The translations under genes and the position numbers were made by a program. This document shows, piece after piece, positions 23,014 through 34,247 of a stretch of DNA of 64,000 nt; within the stretch, counting starts at the first letter, position 1; each line of letters opens with the position of its first letter. Source of the stretch: Parastagonospora avenae f. sp. tritici 18332-5. Its lineage: Eukaryota > Ascomycota > Dothideomycetes > Pleosporales > Phaeosphaeriaceae. Below the pieces are notes generated by a model that was not told the origin of the DNA, ran no database searches, and saw nothing but the letters and a program-made list of their open reading frames with translations. The DNA lies in NCBI GenBank assembly GCA_022559985.1, contig JAFJTR010000014.1, positions 248,001 to 312,000 of the forward strand. The letters are read 5' to 3'.

Positions 23014-26000
23014 ATGCACGACGCGCCCTCTGTTTACTCCCAACCACACACGAGCGACCTCTCCGACTCCTCCTCAAGCACAAACTTCCCACCCGTCGAG
23101 AAACTGCAAAATTCCACCAGCGGCTTCCACGACGGTGTTGTGCTCGCTCACAGTGCTTTGGCATCTACTCACTCCACGAGCGATCTGTCACAAGACAGGC
23201 CATTCACTTTTCGGACAACACAATCGAGCTCCGCAAGCAGGCCCTCACGGGAAATGTTTTCGAGTGACCTGACGACCGCCTCAACCAAAGGTGCTTCGGT
23301 ATCTACTCGCTCCACGAGCTATCTGTCACTCGACAGGCTGTTCACTTTCCACACAGCTCGATCAAACTCCACCAGCACGCCTACGCAGGAAAAGCTTTCG
23401 AGCGATCAGACGACTGCCTCGACCACAGGCGACTCGATTCTAACGAAAAAGTACAGCTCACCTTCCCCGCCCACCCGCCACCGCTTCCGAACGCCTCTGC
23501 GAAACTTTCACAGAAAGCGTTCACCATGGAGCATTCACTGACCCCTCCTTTGTCTAGATCGCGTGAGCTTGAAGAACGCTTCTCTCCCCGCTCTCCACTG
23601 CGACCGAGCACCTCAACTCCCTACTTCTCGCCTTACCAGTCGTCATCGACTGCCAATCGCTCGACTTCGAACCTTTCGCCGTCGCGTCAGCAGAACACGT
23701 CAAGGCCGCCTGTTAGTCCGTTGTCTCCGAACTACTATTTGCAGCAGAAGTCGAGGCGATTCTTCAGCCCGTCAACTCCAATCTTCCCGTCGTTGCTGAG
23801 CTCGTCTACGAGTCCTTCCAGTCCGACCTTGTCACCTCCGCAAGTGCAGCACGGGTCAGTATCGTTCGCCAGTCCATCAACTCCAAACCTCGCAGGGCCG
23901 CGACAGCAGCAACCATCAAGCACGTTTTCAAGTCCGACTAGCCCCAACTTCTTCCCGGTAAAGCTATCCTTTGGCAGTTGCTCAACACCCAACTTGCGCG
24001 TCAATATCAACGAAAAGAAGACCTTCGTCGAAAAGTTCAAGGGCGGCGTCAAGAGCCTCTTTCGTCGTGAAAAGCACAAGTCATTAGCGAAGGCGCTAAT
24101 TGGTCCACCCCAAGGTATGTATTGCAAGGTCGAGAGTTGAATGAATAGTGCTAATGTTGGTCAAGGCTTTCATCACGTCAGTAGTAACTCACCTATCTCA
24201 CATCGCACTGTAGCTGGACCTGAGTACGAGCATTCGATTCAGAATCAAGACATGTCGTCGCCTACTCAGCAGTCTGGACCTAGTCCTATAAGCGAGGGTC
24301 CCGTCGATCAAGATATTGCGTCACCTCAGCAGCATTTAACGTCTGGATCCGAGGACGATGCCTTTGACTATGAAGAGATGCCGGCACTTGGCCCGATGTC
24401 CGGATCTAAGTACGAGTTTGCAGCTTCTGTTGATCAAGAGATGGCTTCGCGTACTAACCAGTCCGTACCACCTCGAGTGCAAAATGAGCGTTCGCTCGGT
24501 CGAAACACGGCTTCACGTATTCCCCAGTCCGCACATCGATTCCAGAATGAGACCGACTACGAACAAGGTATGTCACCAACTCATCAGCATTTTGCAGCTA
24601 GACCCCAGTACGATGCCTCTGTCGACATGGCGTCGCGTACTCAGCAGTCAGGAGCTCGATTCATGAATGAGGCTACCATTGAAGAAGGCATGGGTTCACC
24701 TACTCAGCAGTGCGAATCTGGGTACACCAATGTGCCTTCCTTCGCTCAGTACATGGCTATGCGTGCTGAGCTGTTCGGCGCTGGGTCCCAGTACGGTGCC
24801 CCTGCTGCCATGGTGTCACCTACTCAGCAGTCCCCACCTCGATTCTACAACGAGGCTTCCATTGAACAAGGCATGGCGTCAAGTTCACAGTCGCCCCCCT
24901 CTCTTCCTATAGAGCATCACGATGATGATAGCTACGATGAGGATGTCATCGACTACTACAACACCGACGAGGACGCCTACGAGGACGACGTTAGTTACGA
25001 TGCCTCAGTCTCGGCTCCCGACGACAGCAGTACAGATGCTCCGTCAGGTGAGTCAGGTCCATCAGGTGACTGGGGTCCATCATCTCAGCCCGGCGACGAG
25101 CCTGAGCGTTACATGTCGCCTGCTGAGAGAACCGCCCGTGAGCTTGGTCTCGAGATTGACTTCAGCAACCTGCACATCCCGACTCCTGCTGAGATTGAGG
25201 CCCGCCGCCTTGGTCTTTTGATCGACTTCGACGATGACGTGCGCATGAACCGTGAGTCCTCCGCCAACGACCGCACCGTGCGCCAGTATACGGACGTCCC
25301 TGCCTCCTACTACGCTGCCAAGCGCGACAGGCCCATCTACTCGGGTGCCTCCATCAGCTCGGCCAAGTCGCCTGCCACTTCCGCCCCAAAGGCCATCGGA
25401 CAGTGGTGGTGCTGCCTGTGCAACCACGTCCAAGACCTGTACCTGCACGATGATGGAGAGCACCTGGTTAGCATCCTGCTGTGTGCCTGCCCCCACCGCT
25501 CGTGCGAGAACTGCTCGCTGTACGGCTCCATCAAGCTGTACACGCCCGTGCACGAGCCGTTCGCCGTCCAGCTCTCGGAGGCGGACGAGAAGGTCAAGTT
25601 CGGCGTATTCTGCTCCGACTGCGGCCTCTCGTGGCGGGCGCAGCGCGTCAAGGCCGCTCCAACGGTGCGGGAGAAGATCTCTGCGGTGGGCGCCGCCGTC
25701 AAGGGCGCCAAGTCCATGCACAACCTGCGTGGCGATTCGGCCTCGCTGGCCAGGTCCTCAGCAAACTTGAGGCAGCTCTCCAACGAGATGGAGAAGGAGC
25801 ACGGCAAGCAGGCCGACTCCTGCTTGGTGTTCTTCTCGGGCATCAAGTGCACGTGCGGCAATGTGCTTGGCACCTCTTGCCTGGGCTTCCAGCTGGTGGA
25901 GGAGGCGGAGGAGGAGGAGGAGAATATGGTGAAGGAGGCGCCGACGTTCGCGTCGACCCCCGAGGACCGGGCCAAGGGCATTGGCAAGGAGATCTTGACT

Positions 26001-26063
26001 CTCCTTGCTGATACGGATTCGCGTGTTCGACACCCGAATCCGCTCATGGGCAACCCGGTTTGA
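23014..26063 (+). CDS. Repeat-rich protein with a C-terminal double zinc ribbon
   Basis: Three exons (23014-23450, 23558-24114 and 24214-26063) join in frame to give 947 residues. The first intron is my inference (GTACAG donor, CACTGAC branch and TGTCTAG acceptor); the alternative start is the ATG at 23526 inside that intron. Residues 1-350 are Ser/Thr/Pro-rich with loose repeats. The middle carries several imperfect units of about 30 residues built on SPTQQS..RF.NEA..EQGM, then an acidic stretch (DDDSYDEDVIDYYNTDEDAY). Two similar motifs follow, ARELGLEIDFSNL and ARRLGLLIDFDDD. The C-terminal 220 residues contain paired Cys motifs (WWCCLCNH, CACPHRSCENC, FCSDCGLSW, KCTCGNVLGTSC), fitting the fungal 'probable double zinc ribbon' proteins. 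Function unknown; zinc binding is inferred. Confidence 0.75.
24268..24890 (+). repeat. Degenerate tandem repeat inside the zinc-ribbon gene
   Basis: About seven imperfect units of roughly 80-110 nt recur, each with a CTCAGCAGTC-like core preceded by ATGGCGTCACCTA or a variant. They encode variants of M(A/S)S.TQQS....... . Units differ in length and sequence, so the array is old. Confidence 0.55.
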
Positions 26064-27639
26064 AGGGGACGACGTGGATGAAGGTGGCCGACGGACGGCT
26101 GTCTGGGGTTCTGGGGTGTTTGGCGGACACCTGGGGAGCAGCATCAAGATGATGCGTAAGTCTCTTTGGGGTCCTATGTAGCTTTAATGAAGACTACTAA
26201 CGACATTGAAGATAGCCTGCCTGCTGTGGTGATGTGATGTGTGAAGCTGTGAGACTACTGGAAGACTGTCTCTTCCACAGTTTGTCCTGAGGTTCTTATG
26301 GTAGCCTGGGATACTTCAAGGTTCTTTCAGCTTGTGATGAAGTTTACTCGCTATATCAAAGCTACTATGGCTTTTGTTTTGGTATGATGACCTGAGCTTG
26401 TGGAGTAGACGTATGTGCCTGATGGGAGTGTTATTGGTGTGTAATTGAGCTAACATAGCATGATAGTATCGCGTACTCCGTCGACTTGAAGTGTTGGATG
26501 CTGTTATATCGCTATGATGACCCGAGCCTGTGAAGTCTATGTATGCGCCTCATGGCGGTGATACCTGAGTGCGATGTGAGCTATCGAAACTGATCACGAC
26601 GAGGTTTCTAAGGCCAGCCTGTGTTGCCTCGTGGTATTGTAGCTTGTGGTGCAAGACATTTGCCATGTTGACACCCTTTAGACTATAGCATTAACATCAT
26701 GCTCTAAGCCTTTTAATTCCATGTATACACCTGAGGATAGCCCTGGAGGCAGCAGAAACCGGCTGGCGATGCTCCATGACACCGGTGCATGGGTGTGCTG
26801 AGTGGATCCTTCGGGCGATTTTTGACTCCGCCTTATGCTCCTCGAATTGCCGCGCGCCTCAGGCATCCAATTTTACCCCACAAGTTCGTAGCCATGTGCA
26901 GATTCCAGCAATCATGATTACTCCGCATGATACTTACGCGCCTCAATGAGTCGTGGGGCTGATACCTGGCTTTTCCAAACATAGCTGACGCTCGCTGGTC
27001 ATGGAGCTGAAGTACCTTCATCAGCATTCATAGTCAGATCAGCTCATCGGCCATGTCCGACTCAGCAATGAATCACTGCCAACGGTCCGACAAATTAATG
27101 CGCTTGTTGCATAGCTCAAAGGCGTGGTACGGAATGACCCCGTTGACGTAGAATTTATTGTAGACAATGCGCGAAGAACGGTGCAGCCTAAGGGATGTGC
27201 GCCGTGGAGTCAACCTCAGCGGATGAAGATAATAGGCGGGCAGGTCTAAAACTCACCAGCCACAGACTACAGACTCAAAGAGACAAGTTTTAGGCGCTGG
27301 TCAATGAAGAAATATCGGTGTAGAATAAGAGACATGAGCACGCGATGGAGGTACCGTGTGGCGCAGATGTTGGGCGGTCATTCGCCAGGCGCCACAGGGC
27401 TGAGCAACAAGGCACGCTTTCAGTCGTCGGTGCCTCACGATGCAGGCGGTAAAACCAACACTGGAACACACATAAGAAGACAACAAAGCGCAATCAAAAA
27501 CATGAAGCTTGTAACATAGCAACACATACCAGCACATTCAGATACCCCGTTTCAGTTTCTGTCACACACGCGCATTGTCCGTTCGCAAGCATCGAACACA
27601 CAATCCAAGACTCACAACCGCAGTCAAAGGAAACAGACC
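26064..27639. other. 1.6-kb intergenic region
   Basis: It contains the 3' end of the zinc-ribbon gene and the promoter of the next gene, plus a degenerate direct repeat (listed separately). Short open frames on both strands have no motifs and are not called. Confidence 0.5.
26379..26584. repeat. Degenerate direct repeat, two copies about 132 bp apart
   Basis: The copies are near 26379-26450 and 26511-26584. Both contain TATGATGACC(T/C)GAGC(T/C)TGTG(G/A)AGT, then (A/T)CGTATG-type, GCGCCT/TGCCT and GTGAGCTA/TTGAGCTA blocks in the same order. Divergence is high, and no terminal inverted repeats or ORF were seen. Confidence 0.5.
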
Positions 27640-28910
27640 ATGTCATTGGCCAGGTACGTCCCCGCTATATAAGTAGCTCCCACCCAGGCCCTCCGCCTTC
27701 TAACAACCCATTCCGCAGCGATCAAACTTCTTGCGCATACACTTTTCCTTTTACGAGATCCCTTACTTTTCCGAAATCTGTAAAGTCGAGTGCGCTGGGC
27801 CGTGTGCGACAGATTTCAGCTCAGCTTACTAGGAGCAACACGCTGGCGAGTACGGTTGATAGGGAAGAGATGGCACATGAGACTGTGACATCGCCGAATG
27901 GAGAGGAGAAACCGAGAGCCATCGCACCTGTCGAAACGACAGATCCCGAAACCGGACTTCCGGAGCTCGCAAAGTGCAAAGATGGCTACAAGCGCTGTCC
28001 CATATGCAAGGTAGACAAATTAATGACGGAAGAAGAGATCGAGAGGAAAAAGATAGTCGATCTCAATGACGTCGACGTGCCAGACACATTGTTCCAACTC
28101 ACAAATCCAAACGCAAAGGCACCGAATCCTCCTCTGAAGAGGCACAAGGATTTCCAGCACTGCTTACCTCCTACCGAACCACAATGGAACAACAAATTCG
28201 CGCTCTTCACTGCTGGCAGTATCGAAATGGGTGCCGCTATCCAGTGGCAAACGCTTCTGGTCAAGCACCTGGAGGATCTTCCTATCACCATTTGCAACCC
28301 CCGCCGTGGTACATGGGACCCTCAGATTCAGCCGAAGAAAGGCGATCCCAACTTCTATGAACAAGTCAACTGGGAGCTCAACAGTCTCGCTAAAGTGGAT
28401 GTGATCGTTTTCTTCTTCGACTGCAATACATCGAGCCCCATCACACTGCTCGAACTCGGTCTTTGGGCCTCCTCAGGCAAAGTCATCGTGTGCTGCGACC
28501 AGAGATACTGGAAGCAGGGGAATGTGGAAATGGTTTGCGAGCGCTACAACATACCATACGTGTTCAGCTTTCATCACCTCATTCCTGCTCTGAAGAAGTT
28601 CATGGCTCTCAAAGGATTCGACATTGCCAGAGGAAAATGCTACGAGTTTCCCAAGGAGGAGGGGCGTGCCAAGTCAACCATCTGTGCAAAGAAAGACATG
28701 TGGTGGCTGGAGTTCCAAGATACGAAGGAGGAGGCAGAGGCCAAGAAGACCAGGGCGGTGAAGGACGCGGAGAAGGCAGCGAAGGACAAGGCAAAGGCCG
28801 AGGAGGAGCACTACAAAGCGAATCCGGTCCAGAAGGCTGCTGATGAAGCAAGGTTAGCAGAGAAGAGGAGGAAGGATGCAGAGAATGCTCTCATGGAGGG
28901 TAGAGCATAA
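27640..28910 (+). CDS. Nucleoside 2-deoxyribosyltransferase-like protein, probably mitochondrial
   Basis: The core (about residues 120-290) matches the nucleoside 2-deoxyribosyltransferase-like fold: FALFTAGSIEMGAAIQWQ, ITICNPRRGTWDP, FYEQVNWELNSLAKVDVIVF and SSPITLLELGLWASSGKVIV. This group includes N-glycosidase or base-exchange enzymes; the true substrate is unknown. An upstream CxxC motif (RCPICK) and a Lys/Glu-rich C-terminal helix flank the core. Exon 1 is only 14 nt (27640-27653); a GTACGT donor, TCTAAC branch and CCGCAG acceptor lead to exon 2 (27719-28910), giving 401 residues. The added N-terminus (CAYTFPFTRSLTFPKSVKSS) is basic and lacks acidic residues, like a mitochondrial presequence. 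The alternative start is the ATG at 27870 (379 residues short of this leader: 347), which would make it cytosolic. Confidence 0.7.
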
Positions 28911-29726
28911 AGGATATGGGCGGATGTTTGTTTGATTTTTGGTGTTGTTGGCGATTTGCTGGAGTCTGGTCATGTCTACGGACTACCACAGGCGGCAAAC
29001 TGTTTTGCATATCATGATTGCTGTTCATTTGTACTTGCATTTTTTCATCCATGCATACAGTATGTACATTATTTGAGCTGTGCCCAGGCAAACTTCGGGC
29101 ATGGAAGATCAAGGTCTAAACATTTGAGCCGCAGTACACAGCAACGTGCATTCGTTTTGTTCATTCTCCCAAATACTGAAAGAGACTCGAGTACCTGAGA
29201 GCGCGCACTCGATACACCAACAGAACAACAACTAGCAACTTAGAGATCCTTGAGTATCGCCCCGCTGCATCAGACCGCATCATGCCACCAGCGTTTGCCC
29301 ACGGCAAACTCGACCGGAGTCATACAGCGGCCAGCGCAGCCAACAACACAACCGTTTGAGCCTCGTCACTCGGCCCAAAACTATACCAAATACCAAATCA
29401 ATTGCGCTCAGCAATCTATGATCTTGCATGTTTTGTAGTCATATTTGACTAGCTTTTCCACTGCCACTGAGCCACGACCGCCACCCCTCTCAAGGCGCGG
29501 TGAGAGGCAGATTACGGTAACCATGACGTCTCCTCCTGGCCAATCTTTCCCGCAGACTCGGTTGACAGCGGCTCTCTTCTCTTTCACTTGGAGTCTGCTA
29601 TCTATATAATACACGCTTTCTCTCTATCTTCAACTCCATCTCCATCTCCATCTCCACGTTCATCTTCTTCTTCTCAATCCCCCCATATTCATTCTACGAA
29701 CTCTAAAAACCACTGATGCATCTACA
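28911..29726. other. Intergenic region with a TATA-like element
   Basis: It separates the deoxyribosyltransferase-like gene from the small-paralogue array. A TATATAAT at about 29603-29610, 124 bp before the next ATG, and a short CCATCT microsatellite near 29640-29660 are the only recognisable elements. No gene is supported. Confidence 0.5.
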
Positions 29727-30235
29727 ATGTCTTCAACAACAACCCACTCAGTCTACCCCTTCCTGACACTCCGCGCTACAAACGAGTACGAGTACCACGC
29801 AACTCGACCCGGCGACCTGCGCCTCTTCCTTGAAGCCGTCCGCGCAGACCAGACTCTCCTGCCGATTATCAAGCAGATCCACCTGTCCGAGGAGTACGAT
29901 GACATGGAGGACTCCGGCGTCGTGGATTTTGCCGCCACGTATACCGTCAAGGAAGCCACGTTCTCCTTGTCTTCCGAAGACTCGTACGAGAGCGACACCG
30001 ATGAGGAGCCAGTAAGTCTTTGAGCATTGTTCGTATGAGCGATGCTGATGTGAAGTAGATCGCGAGCATTTCTGGCGACCCGTTCGAGACTGCCGTTGAG
30101 AACTTCCGCCTCGCGAATGGCGTGGCTGATGGTCCGCCGACGGAGGAGATGTACGAGAAGCTGCTAGAAGAGCTTCTGGCGGTATTTACGGAGAGCGAGA
30201 TGATCAGCTGTCCGATGGGGTGGAATGTATCTTAG
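29727..30235 (+). CDS. Small acidic protein, intact member of a four-copy local family
   Basis: Two exons (29727-30011 and 30059-30235, GTAAGT donor, AAGTAG acceptor) give 153 residues. The protein is strongly acidic and has no signal peptide or membrane helix. The order of motifs is YPFLTLRATNE, DLRLFLEAV, IKQIHLSEEYDDMEDSGVVD, then an acidic DSYESDTDEEP at the splice site, and YEKLLEELLAVFTE in exon 2. The same order, with related residues and a similarly placed intron, is found in the three damaged loci that follow on the same strand. I recognise no known family. A TATATAAT element lies 124 bp upstream of the start. This is the only copy readable without frame repair. Confidence 0.7.
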
Positions 30236-30837
30236 CAAAGGAAATTATTTGGAAGTGCGCGAGGAGAGTGTCATGATGACATGGGACTTGGATAAGAGAT
30301 GTGACGAGTTACCTTGATGGATATCAATGGCATTGAATTAGTTGGAACGCATATATGGATATGTTTGAAGCACTGCAGATTCTGCTATTATGTGAGGTGT
30401 TTTGCTGAAATAACGGGTCACTAATGACCTCCTCGCTGTTATTTGCCCGGTTTCATATTGCTCTCAAAGCTTGTGGATGAATGACATCACGTCATCTGAG
30501 TTGATAACAAGCGCAGCCATATCAAAGCCGGTGGAAAGGCTGTTGTTTGTCCATTTCGTGTCAATTGGCAGTAACATTCGGGCGCTGTAGGCTTTATTTG
30601 AAATACCTTTTAAATCCTGCTTCTGCAAGACTTATTCGTCTTGGCTCCCGATGTCGTCCGTTTTTTCCCTCTCGCTCGCCTAGCCACTTTCTCTCGAGTA
30701 TGTAACTATTTGACCACTGTTCTTGATAGCCTCTTATTCTCCACCTACAATCAACTCAACTTAAGCTCCTCCCTCCTTCTCGTCCTTCCACTCAACCCTC
30801 TTTCTGCACTTTCTCATAAACACTATATACTAAGTAT
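30236..30837. other. Intergenic region inside the paralogue array
   Basis: It carries the 3' end of the intact copy and the leader of the first decayed copy. The pyrimidine-rich tract near 30720-30830 looks like a leader. No further ORF. Confidence 0.45.
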
Positions 30838-31161
30838 GCCTCGTGGCATATTCGAGACTCACCATAAGTACCCCTTCCTGATCTAATATCCTAGCAACAA
30901 ACTGCCTAAAAAGCCACTGGTTTTAGCCATCTTGAGGACTTCGTCGGCCTGATGCGCAACTACCCTGAGGAAGTCAAGCGAGTCTTCGAAGTCATCCTCA
31001 ACGAGGTGTAGGACAAGACCGGAGTTGCCGTCTTCATCGCGCCTTACCTCAAAGACATAATATTCTCTAATGTCACATGGAGTTGCGGAAACTAACGTTG
31101 TATAGGACCTCGTGTTTGGCCTCAAAGGCGTCGATATAGGCACTTCAATGACTCGAAACTA
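30838..31161 (+). pseudogene. Decayed copy of the small-paralogue family
   Basis: From an ATG at 30838 the frame reads MPRGIFETHHKYPFLI and stops. In another frame, starting at about 30929, it continues as HLEDFVGLMRNYPEEVKRVF, then VILNEV, an in-frame stop, and DKTGVAVFIAPYLKDIIFS. These blocks match, in order, YPFL, DLR.FL, IK.I and SGV..F..Y of the intact copy at 29727. At least one frame change and one stop interrupt it. A trailing segment (DLVFGLKGVDIG) after a TATAG acceptor-like site may be the second exon. No product is expected. Confidence 0.5.
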
Positions 31162-31776
31162 AGTAAGTTGCAGCAAACTCATTCTTCGACGGCCAGAAGA
31201 ATTCGATGATAGAGGGCGATGGTGTGGAATGAGGCGTGAACTGTATTCAAATGTGTATCATAGAAAGAAATAATTGCAGGAATCAAGTACTTGAACAATA
31301 CCAATATCTTCATAGATTTACATGTGAGATCCCTCTCCAATAATCATACTATCCAGCGAAGAAGTGCAAGCATTGCTCCGCGTCGTGATTTTATCTTGCG
31401 CAAGTGCCGCAGCACTTGTCTCTGGCAAATTTGGCTTACGAAAACAGATCTACAGCAAGCATTAGTCAGTGGCCATACTTTTGCAACACAACTTATCTTT
31501 GGCACGTGCCAAGGGAACAATAGCCATACTTTGTGACCAATCAATTGTTTGCACGAGCGAATTGTCGCTAGTTCTTGGCTATAAATCTGCGTCCTCGAAG
31601 CTCCAAATTTTCCACTTTTACTTAGTTAGTGCGCCGCCTACTTGTATATAAACCCTGTCCAGTTGGCATATAAACATTCTTACCTCCACGCTACAACCCA
31701 GGCACTCGACTCAACTAAGTAGTCAACCGAGCGCCTACTCTACTTCTTCTTCACTCCATTATTCGTCACTGTTAGG
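31162..31776. other. Intergenic region with TATA elements
   Basis: Two TATA-like elements (TATATAAA at about 31645-31652 and CATATAAAC at about 31668-31676) precede the next family member by 100-130 bp. Nothing else is recognised. Confidence 0.45.
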
Positions 31777-32294
31777 ATGTCCTTCATCGACTCGGAATAC
31801 TCATTCCTGGTCGCCATCGGCAACAACGACATGGCACAAAGCCAGCTCCGCTAACGACCTCCGCAAGTTCCTTAAACTCATCAGCGACGACATCGAAATC
31901 CTCTCGCAGGTCAAGCGGGTCATCTTCGACCCCGTCCTCGACGGCGAGGAAAACTCGGGCGTGCTGCCGTTCCTGGACGAGTACGAAATCACGACCACTG
32001 CCCAGGTGAGTGCTCTAAAAGGCGTTGTATTCGGCAAGCATTGTCATTGAACAGGGTATTCCCGCCCGTTGTCCCACTATGGACTCACTGTAAAAGGTGG
32101 CGGAGGATTATGCCCGGGGTCACTTCAACAAACATGATCCCCTGCACTTCCAGGTCTACCTCGACCTCCTGGTTGCGCTCCTCGCTGCGGGACTGCCGGG
32201 TCTGAAGGAGGTGGTTTTGCCTAAGGTATGGTCTCACGGCGACCATGACCTCTCGTTCTTCGAGAAGAACTTGGTCGTGACGCTGAGCGAGTAG
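31777..32294 (+). pseudogene. Frameshifted copy of the small-paralogue family
   Basis: The ATG at 31777 reads MSFIDSEYSFLVAIGNND and runs into a stop at 31852. One base of frame change near 31830-31838 moves into WHKASSANDLRKFLKLISDD, then VKRVIFDPVLDGEENSGVLP and FLDEYEITTTAQ up to a GTGAGT donor at 32006. An AAAAG acceptor ending at 32096 leads to exon 2 (32097-32294), which reads VAEDYARGHF, LDLLVALLAAGLPGLKEVVL and ends ATG-independent at TAG. Motif order matches the intact copy. The single shift may be a true mutation or a sequencing error; apart from it the locus is open and has a TATA element. Confidence 0.55.
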
Positions 32295-32978
32295 GAGTAG
32301 TATCCGGCAATGCAAGACGAATTATTGGGGCAGGCTAGAGGCAGAACGTAATGATGGAGCAGCTTCGGTTAGCTATCTCCGCTAAATGACAAACTGTGCA
32401 TTTTCAACACCTTTTTGAAACCCCTGGCTTATACAAGTAATGTGCGACAGTGACCCGTGAATGCTAGGACAAGTTTTCTCTTTCTAACCGTCAAAAGCCA
32501 ATCACTTCGTGACATGTGGAGTTCCTGGAGACAAGCATGCACCAAAACAGTTTGAGTCTTTGCAAACAGCAAGTTGTTCGTGAAAGGCAAAAAGTAGCTA
32601 GTAATTGGCCATGCTATCACCTCCGCTGACCCATATAGATGATGCTCACGATGGCCACACTTTTCATTCCCCCCTCCACCCAATAGTATACAGCCCCCTT
32701 CACACTGCCTATATGAACCTGCCACATCTTCTTTAGCCTGGATGACTTTTCCATCGGCCTAGGGTCCTTTGTCATTATTCTGGAACTCCTGGATTCGCTC
32801 GTCGGGATATCCATCGCGCGTTCCCTTGAACTTGAGGTTGTGGCCTTGGGCATGAGGACGCCTCGCGCAGCCAACTTGTGACCATGTAGAGAAGCGCTCG
32901 CCGCACACCTCGCAGAAGGCCCGATCAAGTCCCCTTTCTCTGCTCTCTCGAACAACTCGTATATACTCAAACCTCACG
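32295..32978. other. Intergenic region inside the paralogue array
   Basis: It holds the 3' end of one damaged copy and the leader of the next. Minus-strand open frames here lack support. Confidence 0.45.
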
Positions 32979-33655
32979 ATGCCTCCTTCCCGAAGCGAAA
33001 CCCACCCTATATACGATTACTTACACATCCTCCCGAACGGCGACTTGATCTATGAAAACGACGACATCGACCAGTTCATGGACGGCTGACCTTTGCAAGC
33101 GCGGTAGCGACATATCCCGATAACAATATGACTACCGCCTTCCGCCTCAAGGAAGTGATGTTGCCTGAGATTTGGGCGGATACCTTCGACGTGTCCGGCT
33201 TCAAGGCCTTGTGGAAGGTGTCCACGAAGACCTCAGGGCGGCCAGGGCGGCTACCCTCCTCGTTGCGATTACCAGGTCGGGTGGCCAAAGAGGGATTCGT
33301 GAAGAAGAAGAAGATGCCGTACGCATACCTTGATGAGGGGAGGGCATTCCCGAAAGGACACTTGGATGACAGCTTGGTGCAGCTCGTGGAGCACATGACC
33401 ATCACCGACGCAACGCAGGCCCAAATTTGGAGCGCAACGCCGAGGGCCACCATTTTCCTGAGAAGGGGCGTGGGGACCTCCAATCAAGCTGCGTGTCCGA
33501 CGAATGAGGGCCACCGCCTCTGTGGTATCCGGTTCGGAGTTGCGCACTTTGTCACTGGGAAGACAACGAGGAAAACCGCATGTACCAGCGCGCTGGAAAA
33601 GGGCGGCCTCTCGAACCCCCTCAAGTTTCTCCTCGTTTGGCACCTGCTTTGTTAG
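32979..33655 (+). pseudogene. Frameshifted, extended copy of the small-paralogue family
   Basis: The ATG at 32979 reads MPPSRSETHPIYDYLHILPN, DLIYENDDIDQFMDG and stops at 33087. One missing base near 33083 restores a frame reading RLTFASAVATYPDNNMTTAF, RLKEVMLPEIWADTFDVSGF and KALWKVSTK, open to a stop at about 33655. The LKEVMLPEIW block matches LKEVVLPKVW in the copy at 31777, and DI.QF matches DLR.FL. The downstream part (GHLDDSLVQLVEH) resembles the other copies' second exon, but the intervening sequence is unlike them. Treated as a decayed member; the same caution about sequencing error applies. Confidence 0.45.
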
Positions 33656-34247
33656 TCGAATAAAACGCAGACAACCATAATGGTATCCAAAACTTCGAAG
33701 ACGCTGGTACCCTGCTTGACATGATGTGTATGTTTAAACTACGCGCTGACCCGATTCGTGTAGTACACGAGCGTGAGGACCGACGTTAATAAATGTGAAT
33801 CTTTGAATCGTACCCCGAATAGTTTCCGTGGTCGCAAGCAACCTTGACGATAATCTCCAGCGCAAACATGAACTGATGTAGCATACCAAGTGAGACTGCT
33901 AACATATACAAAGGTTGCCAGGAAATGTCCACACGCCCAGATGCCTCGGGAAAAGCCTGAAGAACGCAGGTCCAAATTTACCTGAGTGACGCTCCGTGGG
34001 ACTAAGCTATCAAGAAGTAGATACCTCTTATCCACTTATCCATTGTCATTGCATGCCATCTTTCCCTGCGCTCCCCATCGCCCTCAATCCACCTTCCCAC
34101 ATCCGCAAGACCCCAGCTTTCCCCTCAGCTCCGCGCCAAGTCCCGGGATCAGATTCGCGGCTCATCTGAGAGACGATCAAAGTGCCCAGATAGCTGTGTA
34201 TACGCGAGCCTTGAAAAAGATATCATACCGCTCGTATCTTCCCATAT
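33656..34247. other. Intergenic region, no gene seen
   Basis: It separates the paralogue array from the diphthamide gene, convergent side. No supported ORF or repeat. Confidence 0.5.
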
